Shown: piece by piece, positions 51,052 through 60,463 of the stretch | Layout: the number at the start of each line of letters is the position of its first letter | Numbering within the stretch: the stretch's first letter is position 1 | DNA from: Hellea sp. | Lineage (GTDB): Bacteria > Pseudomonadota > Alphaproteobacteria > Caulobacterales > Maricaulaceae | Direction: 5' to 3' | NCBI GenBank assembly: GCA_014238285.1 | Contig: JABABK010000006.1 | Location: forward strand, 41,666-105,665 | Length of the DNA stretch: 64,000 bases | Program-made: the position numbers and the translations under genes | The notes under the pieces: model-generated | Databases searched by the model: none | Seen by the model: the letters and a program-made list of their open reading frames with translations, nothing else | Told to the model about the DNA's origin: nothing

Positions 51052-51866
51052 TGGATGTCCTGCAATTTAATAATATCTGCATCGTCAAGTAATGACTGAT
51101 ACTTAATCAAAGGAAGTTCCGGAGATTGATCGGCAAAGGCATGTTTCATAATTGCAAAAATAGATGACACAGATTTTTGCATAGCGCGGGATGTCGTCTC
51201 TTCGCTCAAAATGTGGGCTAAAAATGTGCCAGCAAGCGCGTCACCGCCGCCGTGCGGTACAGTTTTAAATATCTCATGCCCAGCAAATGCAAATCCGTCC
51301 GATTCAAACAATAACCCGCCGATTTGATTACTATGAATTGCCGAGGTTACTAAAGTTGTCCGTGCCGATGTACGCAAAGCGCGCTTCAATTCATCCAAAT
51401 CAGACATATCCGTTTTGAGAATGTGACAAAGCTCCCAAACATTTGGCGTTATGATATCGGCCAAGGGCAATAGATTCGCCTCGATGGCTTCTGCGACGTC
51501 TACGGGAACATATAGACGCCCATTATCCCCCATAACTGGATCAACGAGGGTATAACAATCAGGATTAGTTTTCTTAATTTGGGCAATAATTGAAACTGCG
51601 AGTTCAACGTTTTGAGAAGTCCCCATATAGCCCGTCAACACAGCATCAAACTTTAAATCCTGAGCGTCTATACCGCTCCACATATCTGATAGAATTTCAA
51701 AAGGTGTTAGAGCGCCGCCCGGTTGCCCCCAGCCAGGATGGCGCCCAAGTAAAATTGTCGGTAAAACAACGGCTTCAACGCCCAATCGGCGTAAGCAAAA
51801 TGCGCTCGCATTCGCGCCAACAGTACTCGCGGCAACCTGAGAGGATATAACTAAAGCCCGTTTCAT
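51048..51866 (-). CDS. Pyridoxal kinase-like (PdxY/PdxK)
   Basis: RALVISSQVAASTVGANASAFCLRRLGVEAVVLPTILLGRHPGWG...VDPVMGDNGRLYV...GGGDALAGTFLAHIL. Confidence 0.88.
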   Translation of the reverse strand: MKRALVISSQVAASTVGANASAFCLRRLGVEAVVLPTILLGRHPGWGQPGGALTPFEILSDMWSGIDAQDLKFDAVLTGYMGTSQNVELAVSIIAQIKKTNPDCYTLVDPVMGDNGRLYVPVDVAEAIEANLLPLADIITPNVWELCHILKTDMSDLDELKRALRTSARTTLVTSAIHSNQIGGLLFESDGFAFAGHEIFKTVPHGGGDALAGTFLAHILSEETTSRAMQKSVSSIFAIMKHAFADQSPELPLIKYQSLLDDADIIKLQDIQ

Positions 51867-51884
51867 ACCGGCCTTGTAGAGCAA

Positions 51885-52763
51885 TTATGCGTCTGGCTGT
51901 GATATTTTGAACAAATATTCGCCATATCCGCTTTTCTTAAGTGGCGCTGCAAGGGCATGCAATTCTTCACGGCTCACCCAGCCTTGCTGATAGGCATGGG
52001 CTTCTGGACAACAAATACGGCGTCCCTGACGTTCTTCTAAGACACTAACCATCGTCGCGGCTTGTAAAAGCGAACGGTGCGTGCCGGTATCAAGCCATGA
52101 CGTGCCCTCGCCGAGCATGGCGCACTTAAGCTCATCACGATCAAGATAGATCTGATTTAGCGCGGTGATTTCAAGTTCGCCGCGAGCCGAAGGCGTAATT
52201 TTCTTGGCGTATTCAGGGGCGTGCCCGTCATAGAGGTAAAGCCCTGTGACCGCATAATTTGATTTTGGATCTTCAGGCTTCTCTTCAAGAGAAATAACTT
52301 TGCCGTTTTTATCAAACTCAGCAACGCCATATTCTTTAGGGTTTTTAACGTGATAGCCAAATACGGTCGCGCCAGACGTATCGTCCTTGGCCGCCAAGAG
52401 TGTATTATCGAATTCGGACCCAAAGAACAGATTGTCACCAAGAATAAGCGCGCTCGGCGCCCCGTCCAGAAAGTCCTCTGCGATGATTAAAGCTTGTGCC
52501 AGCCCATCAGGACTAGGCTGCATGGCCCACGTTATTTCAATGCCCCACTGTTTTCCGTCACCGAGCAAATTTTGAAAGGCAGCTTGATCTTCCGGCGTGG
52601 TGATTATCATAATCTCACGCATACCCGCGCTCATCAAAACAGACAGCGGATAATAAATCATCGGCTTATCATAAACTGGCATCAGCTGTTTAGAAACTGA
52701 GATCGTGCTGGGATAAAGGCGCGTGCCGCTACCACCTGCGAGAATAATACCTTTACGGTCCAT
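51885..52763 (-). CDS. rfbA: Glucose-1-phosphate thymidylyltransferase
   Basis: KGIILAGGSGTRLYPSTISVSKQLMPVYDKPMIYYPLSVLMSAGMREIMII. Confidence 0.97.
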   Translation of the reverse strand: MDRKGIILAGGSGTRLYPSTISVSKQLMPVYDKPMIYYPLSVLMSAGMREIMIITTPEDQAAFQNLLGDGKQWGIEITWAMQPSPDGLAQALIIAEDFLDGAPSALILGDNLFFGSEFDNTLLAAKDDTSGATVFGYHVKNPKEYGVAEFDKNGKVISLEEKPEDPKSNYAVTGLYLYDGHAPEYAKKITPSARGELEITALNQIYLDRDELKCAMLGEGTSWLDTGTHRSLLQAATMVSVLEERQGRRICCPEAHAYQQGWVSREELHALAAPLKKSGYGEYLFKISQPDA

Positions 52764-52980
52764 AACTAGTCCTCAAAATTACCTGAGCGCTCTTACGGAA
52801 TTTCCATAAAGAAACAAGGGTAGATTTCATATCGGGATATTCCAACGCATAATTGCGACAAGATACGTTCAAATTAAACAATAGAAATAAGATTAAAACT
52901 CTCTATTAAATAGTGACACTGGCATATAAACTGCTAGGTCACAATAAAATTGCAACGACTTTAAAAACTGCGTTACCTAT

Positions 52981-53643
52981 ATGAAGAGCCCTAAAATAAT
53001 TTTAGATCTACAATCCAATCAATGGGTCTTAAGAAATCAAGATGGAGATTGGGAAATTCCATTCTCATCCGATGCCACAAGTTTATCAGGGTTCATTCCG
53101 GTCGAAGTTCTCGAAAAGCCCGCTCCAGATGAAGAGATAGCGATCCAGGGCAAAGCTTATTTATACTCAACAGAGGGACTTATTTGCACGGTCGAACTAT
53201 TAAACCATGATGCGAAAAGAACTCAGATCGAAATAAAATTCCGCCTTAATGACGTCGAAGATAAAGGAAAAATCGACTTTTTTGAAGGATTTCATGATGA
53301 TGGCTGGATTGAAACCGAGACATTTGCAGCCCTTACTAATGTATCTGCGTTGGGACTGCGGTTTTCAATCCCAGCACACGATAGTGCGGGCAGTAAGACG
53401 GTTACGTTTCAAGGTGATGGAGCGTTTCTGCGTGTCTGCGATCTTGATCGAAACGAAATACGAGAAGTCTGGCTAAATTTTGACAAAAATGTTCTGCAAA
53501 ACGAACTTAAAATTAATTCCTCATATGATGAACCTGACCTGCAGGACGAAAGAGCTTTGGGTATTAGCTTAAGAGAAATCAACATTAACCTGACAGATTG
53601 GGTGCCTTATGAGAGCTTCTTTAGTGAGGCGCCTCATGATTAA
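52981..53643 (+). CDS. Hypothetical beta-rich protein, translationally coupled to a sulfotransferase-like gene
   Basis: 220-aa ORF; its stop overlaps the ATG at 53636 (ATGATTAA). Confidence 0.6.
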   Translation: MKSPKIILDLQSNQWVLRNQDGDWEIPFSSDATSLSGFIPVEVLEKPAPDEEIAIQGKAYLYSTEGLICTVELLNHDAKRTQIEIKFRLNDVEDKGKIDFFEGFHDDGWIETETFAALTNVSALGLRFSIPAHDSAGSKTVTFQGDGAFLRVCDLDRNEIREVWLNFDKNVLQNELKINSSYDEPDLQDERALGISLREININLTDWVPYESFFSEAPHD

Positions 53644-54928
53644 ATTTTTAAATTTCATCCTCAGAGTAATCCGGTTTTTTGAACGGAAAACCTTTAACGT
53701 AATCCAATCACGGAGGTTAACAACAGGTGACGAAACTCAATCAAGAGATTTAGTCTTGATCATCGGGGCTCATCGATCAGGTACATCCGTTTTCACGCAA
53801 ATCCTGAGCGTTTTAGGATACGATCTAGGAAAAACCTTGATGCCGCCGTCCTTCGATAATCCTAGAGGTTTTTGGGAAAATCAAAAAATTGTCGGCATCC
53901 ATGAAAAACTAATCAAGCGCTTTCATAAGAACTGGACCACCGCAGGATTTCTACCGTCAGATTGGCTTCTTTCTGACACGGCTGAAGAAACAGTTGAAGA
54001 ATTGGAGCAAGTTTTAGTAGAGGATTTTAATAAAAAAGATCCGATTCTTATCAAAGATCCTCGTTTGTGCATGTTATTGCCAATATGGCAGACGATTGCA
54101 GAACGACAAAAACTTGTCTTGAAACCTCTAATCATTATTCGTTCGCCCGAAGCTGTGGCGACATCTATAAGCCGGCGCAATGATATATCTCTCACCGACG
54201 CCCGTGTCCTTGCTGTCTCTTATTTACAAGCACTCTGCGATTTACCCAAAGACGGGAATACAACGGTTGTAATTTATGAAAGAATCGTCAATTTGAAAGG
54301 TGGAGACATTCTGGATATACTGGGTAAAGAAGACGTCTTACCCGTAAGCTTCCCTTACCAAAACACCGTCAATCAAATAGATCAGATCATTAAGTCCGAT
54401 AAAGTTCTAACAAATAAATTACCGACTCCTGTCTCTGATGCATATCAGCGGCTTATTAATAACATATCGCCCACCATCACATTTGACGAATTACGTAGTT
54501 TTGTTAACGAAATCACATCGCAAGACAAGTTAAAAGAACAACTATTAGTCCGCACAGACGTTCCCTCATTTACGTCGGCTCCTGAAGATATTAAAACTGT
54601 TCCAAAGGAAAAGTATGATGTGATAGTGGCTGAAAATGAGCGATATGTAGAAAAACTAGATGTGCTAACCGCTTCGAAATTTCAATTAACTCATATGATA
54701 TCCGACCTTGTCACTATTATTGGAAAAAAAGAGGCTTCTCTCGCGATGCTAGCACCTACGCCTCCATCGGTAGAGGTTGATCCTGTGCCCGATGCGACAG
54801 AAACATCCCAAGAAATCGAAACACCAATAGCAGAACCTCAAAAGGATGAGGTTCCGACCGATTTGCCAAAAAACCCTGAAACATCTGAAATTGAAACCAA
54901 CTCAAACGCGACCATAGAAAAAATATAA
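53636..54928 (+). CDS. Sulfotransferase-like protein with low-complexity acidic tail
   Basis: LVLIIGAHRSGTSVFTQILSVLGYDLG P-loop-like PAPS motif; DPRLCMLLPIW; IIRSPEAVATSISRRNDIS. Confidence 0.75.
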   Translation: MIKFLNFILRVIRFFERKTFNVIQSRRLTTGDETQSRDLVLIIGAHRSGTSVFTQILSVLGYDLGKTLMPPSFDNPRGFWENQKIVGIHEKLIKRFHKNWTTAGFLPSDWLLSDTAEETVEELEQVLVEDFNKKDPILIKDPRLCMLLPIWQTIAERQKLVLKPLIIIRSPEAVATSISRRNDISLTDARVLAVSYLQALCDLPKDGNTTVVIYERIVNLKGGDILDILGKEDVLPVSFPYQNTVNQIDQIIKSDKVLTNKLPTPVSDAYQRLINNISPTITFDELRSFVNEITSQDKLKEQLLVRTDVPSFTSAPEDIKTVPKEKYDVIVAENERYVEKLDVLTASKFQLTHMISDLVTIIGKKEASLAMLAPTPPSVEVDPVPDATETSQEIETPIAEPQKDEVPTDLPKNPETSEIETNSNATIEKI

Positions 54929-55146
54929 ATTCCGAGGCCGAACTTTCTAATATTAAAACTGATCTATCGAACATCGACGCCGCATCTGCGGACTTGGAAG
55001 TTGTAACAGACCCTGAAATATTAAACACCGAAGTTAACAAGCCAGATTCTAAGTAATTTGAGTCTCCTCAAATTTCAGTAAGAATGGTTGACTCACCTCA
55101 AAGCTTAATTATGAAGGCTGAGAAACTGGGGCTCCTAGGACGAAAC

Positions 55147-55701
55147 ATGCAATTTACACCAACTAAACTCGAAGGCGTTTTCCTCGTAGAACCCAAGCGG
55201 TTTGGCGATGATCGTGGATTTTTTTCCGAAACATTTCGGCAAAACGTCTTTACAGAACAAACGGGTGCTGATGTTCAGTTCATTCAAGATAATTTTTCAT
55301 ACTCCAAACATCGCGGCACGATTAGAGGTCTCCATTATCAAGCACCTCCTTTTGCACAGGGCAAACTTGTTCGATGTACGCGTGGTGAAATCGTTGATGT
55401 TGCTGTTGATGTCCGTCCAGGCTCTCCGACCTTTGGCCAACATGTGCGCGCCGTTTTATCAGCCGAAAACGGCCATCAGCTTTGGGTTCCCGCTGGCTTC
55501 TTACATGGGTTTGCCACGCTAGTTGACGACACCGAAGTCGCCTATAAAGTGACGAATTACTATTCGGGCGCCCATGACGGGAATGTTCTCTGGAATGACC
55601 CTGCCTTTAATATAGATTGGGGCATTACGGACGACGAAGCCGTCCTCTCAGATAAAGATAAAATTGCGCCGCTATTCGCGGACTGGAACAACCCTTTTTA
55701 A
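55147..55701 (+). CDS. rfbC: dTDP-4-dehydrorhamnose 3,5-epimerase
   Basis: LVEPKRFGDDRGFFSETFRQNVF...QDNFSYSKHRGTIRGLHYQAPPFAQGKLVRC. Confidence 0.96.
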   Translation: MQFTPTKLEGVFLVEPKRFGDDRGFFSETFRQNVFTEQTGADVQFIQDNFSYSKHRGTIRGLHYQAPPFAQGKLVRCTRGEIVDVAVDVRPGSPTFGQHVRAVLSAENGHQLWVPAGFLHGFATLVDDTEVAYKVTNYYSGAHDGNVLWNDPAFNIDWGITDDEAVLSDKDKIAPLFADWNNPF

Positions 55702-55711
55702 GGATTAAACA

Positions 55712-56761
55712 ATGAAAATTCTCGTAACAGGCGGCGCTGGCTTTATTGGTTCAGCCGTCGTTAGACAGGCCATCAGTCAAGGCCATGAAGTCGTCAATTT
55801 AGACATACTCACTTACGCGGCCAATTTGGCAAATGTGGCCATGCACGCGAGCAGCCCAAATTACGCTTTCGAACAAGTGGACATTAACGATGCTGCAGCC
55901 GTCAACGCCGTTTTTGACAAACATAAACCCGAAGCCGTGATGCACCTCGCCGCCGAGAGCCATGTTGACCGCTCTATCGACGGACCGGGTGCTTTCATCC
56001 AAACCAACGTCATCGGAACATTTAATATGCTTCAAGCCGCGCGCGGTCTTTGGGACACTCTTGAAGGCGAAGCTAAAGATAATTTCCGCTTTCATCATGT
56101 TTCAACCGATGAAGTTTATGGTGATCTCCACGTTGGTGATCCAGCGTTTGAAGAAACAACGCCTTATGATCCAAGTTCGCCTTACTCGGCGTCCAAAGCC
56201 GCCTCTGACCATTTGGTCCGAGCCTGGGGCCGAACTTATGGCTTCCCGGTTGTCATCACAAACTGCTCAAACAATTACGGACCTTATCAATTCCCAGAAA
56301 AGCTAATCCCTGTCGTCATCCTCAAAGCGCTACATGAACAGGACATTCCGGTTTATGGCACGGGCGAAAACATCCGCGATTGGCTCTATGTTGATGATCA
56401 TGCCGATGCTCTTCTAACGGTTCTGACCAAAGGCAAATTAGGCGAGACCTATAATGTCGGCGGCAATAATGAGCGGACGAACTTAGAACTGGTCAAAACC
56501 ATTTGCACACTGATCGACGCGCGCGGCCTCCACAACACACCGTGTGAAAGCCTGATTACCTATGTGACAGACCGCCCCGGCCATGACTATCGCTACGCCA
56601 TCAACGCGACAAAAATCGAAACTGAACTTGGCTGGAGCCCGGCTATTTCTTGGAATGAAGGTTTTGAGAAAACCATTGACTGGTATCTTGAAAACCAAGA
56701 TTGGTGGAAACCGCTGATCTCGAAAAGAATCTTTGGTGAGCGCCTCGGAACTAAAGCATAA
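55712..56761 (+). CDS. rfbB: dTDP-glucose 4,6-dehydratase
   Basis: [41 protein letters not shown]...[13 protein letters not shown]. Confidence 0.97.
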   Translation: MKILVTGGAGFIGSAVVRQAISQGHEVVNLDILTYAANLANVAMHASSPNYAFEQVDINDAAAVNAVFDKHKPEAVMHLAAESHVDRSIDGPGAFIQTNVIGTFNMLQAARGLWDTLEGEAKDNFRFHHVSTDEVYGDLHVGDPAFEETTPYDPSSPYSASKAASDHLVRAWGRTYGFPVVITNCSNNYGPYQFPEKLIPVVILKALHEQDIPVYGTGENIRDWLYVDDHADALLTVLTKGKLGETYNVGGNNERTNLELVKTICTLIDARGLHNTPCESLITYVTDRPGHDYRYAINATKIETELGWSPAISWNEGFEKTIDWYLENQDWWKPLISKRIFGERLGTKA

Positions 56762-56764
56762 ATT

Positions 56765-57658
56765 ATGAAGAACATCATTGTCATTGGCAAACATGGTCAG
56801 CTCTCCAAAGCCCTAGCCGCAAGAGCGGCTAATCACGGCGTGAAGATCATTGGTGCCTATGACATTGAAGATTGTGACCTAACGGCGCCTGAGAATGTAA
56901 TCCGGGAGTTCGCCAAATCACTCCCAGCGGCTGATGGCCTTGTTATCGCCGCTGCTTATACGGCAGTCGATAATGCCGAGAGCCACATCGATATGGCTCA
57001 TCAAATCAACGCCGTTGCGCCGGGGATATTCGCGAACGAATGTGCCGCCCGCAACATACCCGTTGTTCATATTTCGACAGATTATGTATTTTCCGGCGAG
57101 AATGATCGTCCGTGGTTACCAGACGACGCCACCGACCCAATCAATGTTTACGGAGAAACTAAGCTCGCCGGCGAAGTCACCGTCCGAGCCAGCGGCGCGC
57201 GCTCAGCCATTTTGCGCACATCTTGGGTATTTGACGGCACCGGTAAAAACTTTCTGACCACCATGCTCCGCCTTGCGCAAGAGCGGGACAGTCTCAACAT
57301 CGTATCAGATCAAATCGGACGTCCGACGTACGCTGGTCATCTAGCTGAGGCCAGCCTAGCCTCTATCTACAAACTCATGCATGAACCAAATTTTAATGGC
57401 GGCATGTATCATGTCAGCAATACTGGGCCAGCCATTAGCTGGGCCGACTTTGCCGATGCAATATTTACAACAGCTATCGAGCACATTCCGCACACTATGT
57501 CTGTTGGCCGTATCCCATCATCCGATTACCCCACGCCCGCCAAACGCCCGGCGTATTCCGTCATGGATACGTCAAGTTTTGAAACGGAAATTGGCTATGC
57601 CATTCCGAGCTGGGAAGCGGGTCTGACCGAAGCCTTTTCGGAATGGTCACCCTCATAA
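56765..57658 (+). CDS. rfbD: dTDP-4-dehydrorhamnose reductase
   Basis: IIVIGKHGQLSKALAARA...AAYTAVDNAESHIDMAHQINAVAPG...VHISTDYVFSGE...YGETKLAGE. Confidence 0.95.
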   Translation: MKNIIVIGKHGQLSKALAARAANHGVKIIGAYDIEDCDLTAPENVIREFAKSLPAADGLVIAAAYTAVDNAESHIDMAHQINAVAPGIFANECAARNIPVVHISTDYVFSGENDRPWLPDDATDPINVYGETKLAGEVTVRASGARSAILRTSWVFDGTGKNFLTTMLRLAQERDSLNIVSDQIGRPTYAGHLAEASLASIYKLMHEPNFNGGMYHVSNTGPAISWADFADAIFTTAIEHIPHTMSVGRIPSSDYPTPAKRPAYSVMDTSSFETEIGYAIPSWEAGLTEAFSEWSPS

Positions 57659-58575
57659 AACGACTCATCTACATAGGCGCTTTGATTTTGGCAGCGTTCC
57701 TAGCAGCAGCCCAACCCCCTATTCAATCCTCCGTGCCAACATCAGGCCCCCAATGGGATTTGGTTTGGGCTGACGAATTTGACGGCAACAGGCTCAACAT
57801 GACCAAATGGAGTTATGAAGTTGATTGCTGGGGCGGCGGCAATAATGAGCGCCAATGCTATACGGATAGGCTTCAAAACCTACGCGTTAAAGACGGGATA
57901 TTATCTATCATAGCCCGCCACGAAGATCATGTAGGACAGGCCTACCCGCCGCGCCTTTGGAGAAAACCGGGCGACATTACGGAACGCGCGGCAAAGCCTT
58001 TTACATCCAGCCGTATTCGTACACTTGGCAAAGGCGAATGGCGTTATGGCCGTATCGAAGTTCGCGCTAAACTGCCCGGCGGGCAAGGCGTTTGGCCCGC
58101 CATCTGGATGCTGCCCAGCGATTACACCTCTGAAACCGGCGCGACCGCAGGCGAAATTGACATCATGGAAGCTGCCAATATCGGGACCGAGTGCAAAGAC
58201 TGTGATGACGGCAAGGAAAACCGCATATACGGCACCCTGCACTATAAACGAGATCTACCCAATATTAAGTCATCTGGAACAACCACATCAACATCAAGTC
58301 CAGCTGAAGAATTCCACACCTACGCCATTGAATGGAGTTCAAAAGAAATTTCCTGGTTCATCGACGGCGAGACTTACCTGACGCAAACTCTCAGCCCTTG
58401 GGCCAAAGATCTGCCAGCAAACGCCGTGCCTCTAACACCCTTTGACCAACGCTTTCACCTGATCATGAATGTGGCCATAGGCGGCAGCTTTGCAGAGAAA
58501 CGTAATGATGGCGGCGTGAGCCTAGAAGGCTATCCCAAATCCATGGATATTGATTGGGTACGGGTGTATCAGTAG
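57643..58575 (+). CDS. Secreted glycoside hydrolase family 16 protein (beta-glucanase-like)
   Basis: Signal peptide; WDLVWADEFDGNRLNMTKWSYE; GEIDIMEAAN GH16 catalytic motif. Confidence 0.92.
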   Translation: MVTLIKRLIYIGALILAAFLAAAQPPIQSSVPTSGPQWDLVWADEFDGNRLNMTKWSYEVDCWGGGNNERQCYTDRLQNLRVKDGILSIIARHEDHVGQAYPPRLWRKPGDITERAAKPFTSSRIRTLGKGEWRYGRIEVRAKLPGGQGVWPAIWMLPSDYTSETGATAGEIDIMEAANIGTECKDCDDGKENRIYGTLHYKRDLPNIKSSGTTTSTSSPAEEFHTYAIEWSSKEISWFIDGETYLTQTLSPWAKDLPANAVPLTPFDQRFHLIMNVAIGGSFAEKRNDGGVSLEGYPKSMDIDWVRVYQ

Positions 58576-58722
58576 AGCGCAGAGCTAATGCTAGACTTTG
58601 GCGCGAATTTCCACATCCTCACAGTTAAGTAAATTAGGCGACTATCGTTCGAAACAGCTCTAAAACGACATATGTCGTATAATTAATTTGCTTCACTAGC
58701 TCCCCTATCCTATCTATTCAGG

Positions 58723-59634
58723 ATGTTAAATCGCAGAACAGTCATGACTGGTATAACTGCGGGCGCTCTTTGTAGTTATAGACCATTGGCGCTTACGCAA
58801 TCCACACATTCAAAACTATTATTATTAAAATCCGGTTCGATTATTCCGCCCATCGGTATGGGAACTTGGCTGACCTTTAATCTTACATCGCCGCCCGAAG
58901 CCGTCGCGGAGCGGCAAAAGGTACTCAATGAGTTTTACGCTGCTGGTGGTGGCATGATTGATAGTTCCCCTATGTATGGACAATCCGAAACATTGATTGG
59001 GCAGCTGCGAAACCCGCAGACAGAAAAAGACCGCTTGTTTTCAGCGACAAAAATCTGGACCCCTTTATCGGCTCATGGACGCGCGCAACTCAAATCATCG
59101 CATGATTTATGGAAAGAACCCGTTTTAGATCTGGTTTATGTTCACAACCTTCTGAACTGGGAAAGTCATCTTAAAACACTGCAGGCAGCAAAAGACGCCC
59201 GAAAAGTCCGGTATATCGGTCTGACCACATCCCATGGCCGCCGACACGAGCAAATGGAAAACTTGATTAAAACTCAAAATATCGATGCCGTACAGTTTAG
59301 TTATAACATCCTCGACCGCGCGGCGGAGAACCGATTATTACCTGCTGCAAAAGATAACGGACTATCCGTTATCATCAACCGTCCTTTCATGACAGGCGGC
59401 CTTTTTCGACAGGTCAAGGATCAACTCATTCCAGAATGGGCAAAGCAGGAGCTTAATATAGAAAGCTGGGCCGCGTTTTTCCTAAAATTCGTGACCTCTC
59501 ATCCGGCGGTTACAATTGCGATACCTGCCACAAGTCAACCTGCCCATATGAAAGAAAATATGTTAGCGCTAGCGGGACCGATGCCCACGGCGCGTCAACG
59601 ACAAAAAATGATCAACACATTTGAGCAAATTTGA
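58723..59634 (+). CDS. Aldo/keto reductase with Tat-like N-terminus
   Basis: MLNRRTVMTGITAGALCSYRPLAL; PPIGMGTWLTFNL...MIDSSPMYGQSETLIG...DLVYVHNLLNWE. Confidence 0.85.
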   Translation: MLNRRTVMTGITAGALCSYRPLALTQSTHSKLLLLKSGSIIPPIGMGTWLTFNLTSPPEAVAERQKVLNEFYAAGGGMIDSSPMYGQSETLIGQLRNPQTEKDRLFSATKIWTPLSAHGRAQLKSSHDLWKEPVLDLVYVHNLLNWESHLKTLQAAKDARKVRYIGLTTSHGRRHEQMENLIKTQNIDAVQFSYNILDRAAENRLLPAAKDNGLSVIINRPFMTGGLFRQVKDQLIPEWAKQELNIESWAAFFLKFVTSHPAVTIAIPATSQPAHMKENMLALAGPMPTARQRQKMINTFEQI

Positions 59635-59652
59635 TTGTGATCTAGCTTAGCG

Positions 59653-60306
59653 TTAACGCGTAAACACCAACGATGCCGTCACTGGAACAACCGGCGTAAT
59701 CGTATCTAATCCGGCAAGTTTCTGCAGCTTTACAAGACTCTCTGAAAATCCAAAATCATCTGCATGTAATATCAGCGGTGCTTTATTGACAACTACGACT
59801 TTGTTGGCGCCGAGCCGCGTTGCAAGAACATAAAATTCTGTCTTCATATTATGGCCATGAAGACCAATATTCATATCAAGTAAGAGTGTATGACTCTCAC
59901 CTATGCTTAAGCTTTCAAGCTTCTCCATATCGACTTTGGTTGAGACCTTGGCGAGCGGGAAACTCCCCGTTTCAAACAAGATTGTTTTCATACGCCCATC
60001 GCGGATTTCATTATTCGTATCAACACTTCCGAGCGAAATTGTGAACTCAACCGCGCCGTCCGGCGTGACAGTCCCATCGATTTTGCGAAACGTATTGATC
60101 TCGGCAAGGTCACCATTTTTGACCGTAATATAGGTCATTCCGGACTCTTCAGTGTCGAGCGTCCATGTTGAAGTGTTAGGGGCTAAAACAGCTTCGGCCT
60201 CCGTATTAGAAGCCTCATCCAGCCCAGTATCGGAAGTCGGCGTACACGCCCATAACAAACTCGCCGCCATCAAGCTGCCCATTATGGTTTTCGAAAAAAT
60301 GCCCAT
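59653..60306 (-). CDS. YceI-like exported lipoprotein
   Basis: Lipobox LLWACTP; STWTLDTEESGMTYITVKNGDLAEINTFRKIDGTVTPDGAVEFTISLGSVDTNNEIRDGRM. Confidence 0.8.
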   Translation of the reverse strand: MGIFSKTIMGSLMAASLLWACTPTSDTGLDEASNTEAEAVLAPNTSTWTLDTEESGMTYITVKNGDLAEINTFRKIDGTVTPDGAVEFTISLGSVDTNNEIRDGRMKTILFETGSFPLAKVSTKVDMEKLESLSIGESHTLLLDMNIGLHGHNMKTEFYVLATRLGANKVVVVNKAPLILHADDFGFSESLVKLQKLAGLDTITPVVPVTASLVFTR

Positions 60307-60427
60307 CTATACACCTCATTCTTTTGCCGCGACGATAGTTCATAGATTTTCTAGGCTTAAGTCAAGTTTAATGGCAGGAATGAAAAATTACTGATTTTGG
60401 GCAAAAATCGCAGATATAAAACAACAA

Positions 60428-60449
60428 GAAGAGGCGAAAACGCCTCTTC
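60428..60449 (-). terminator. Rho-independent-like hairpin downstream of the VWA gene
   Basis: gaagaggcg-aaaa-cgcctcttc perfect 9-bp stem. Confidence 0.75.
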
Positions 60450-60463
60450 AAATGATTATTCAT

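Noticed and set aside
54756-55040. 94-aa minus-strand ORF over the sulfotransferase tail
   Set aside because: Antisense to the acidic low-complexity tail and its -1 frame extension; no SD or domain.
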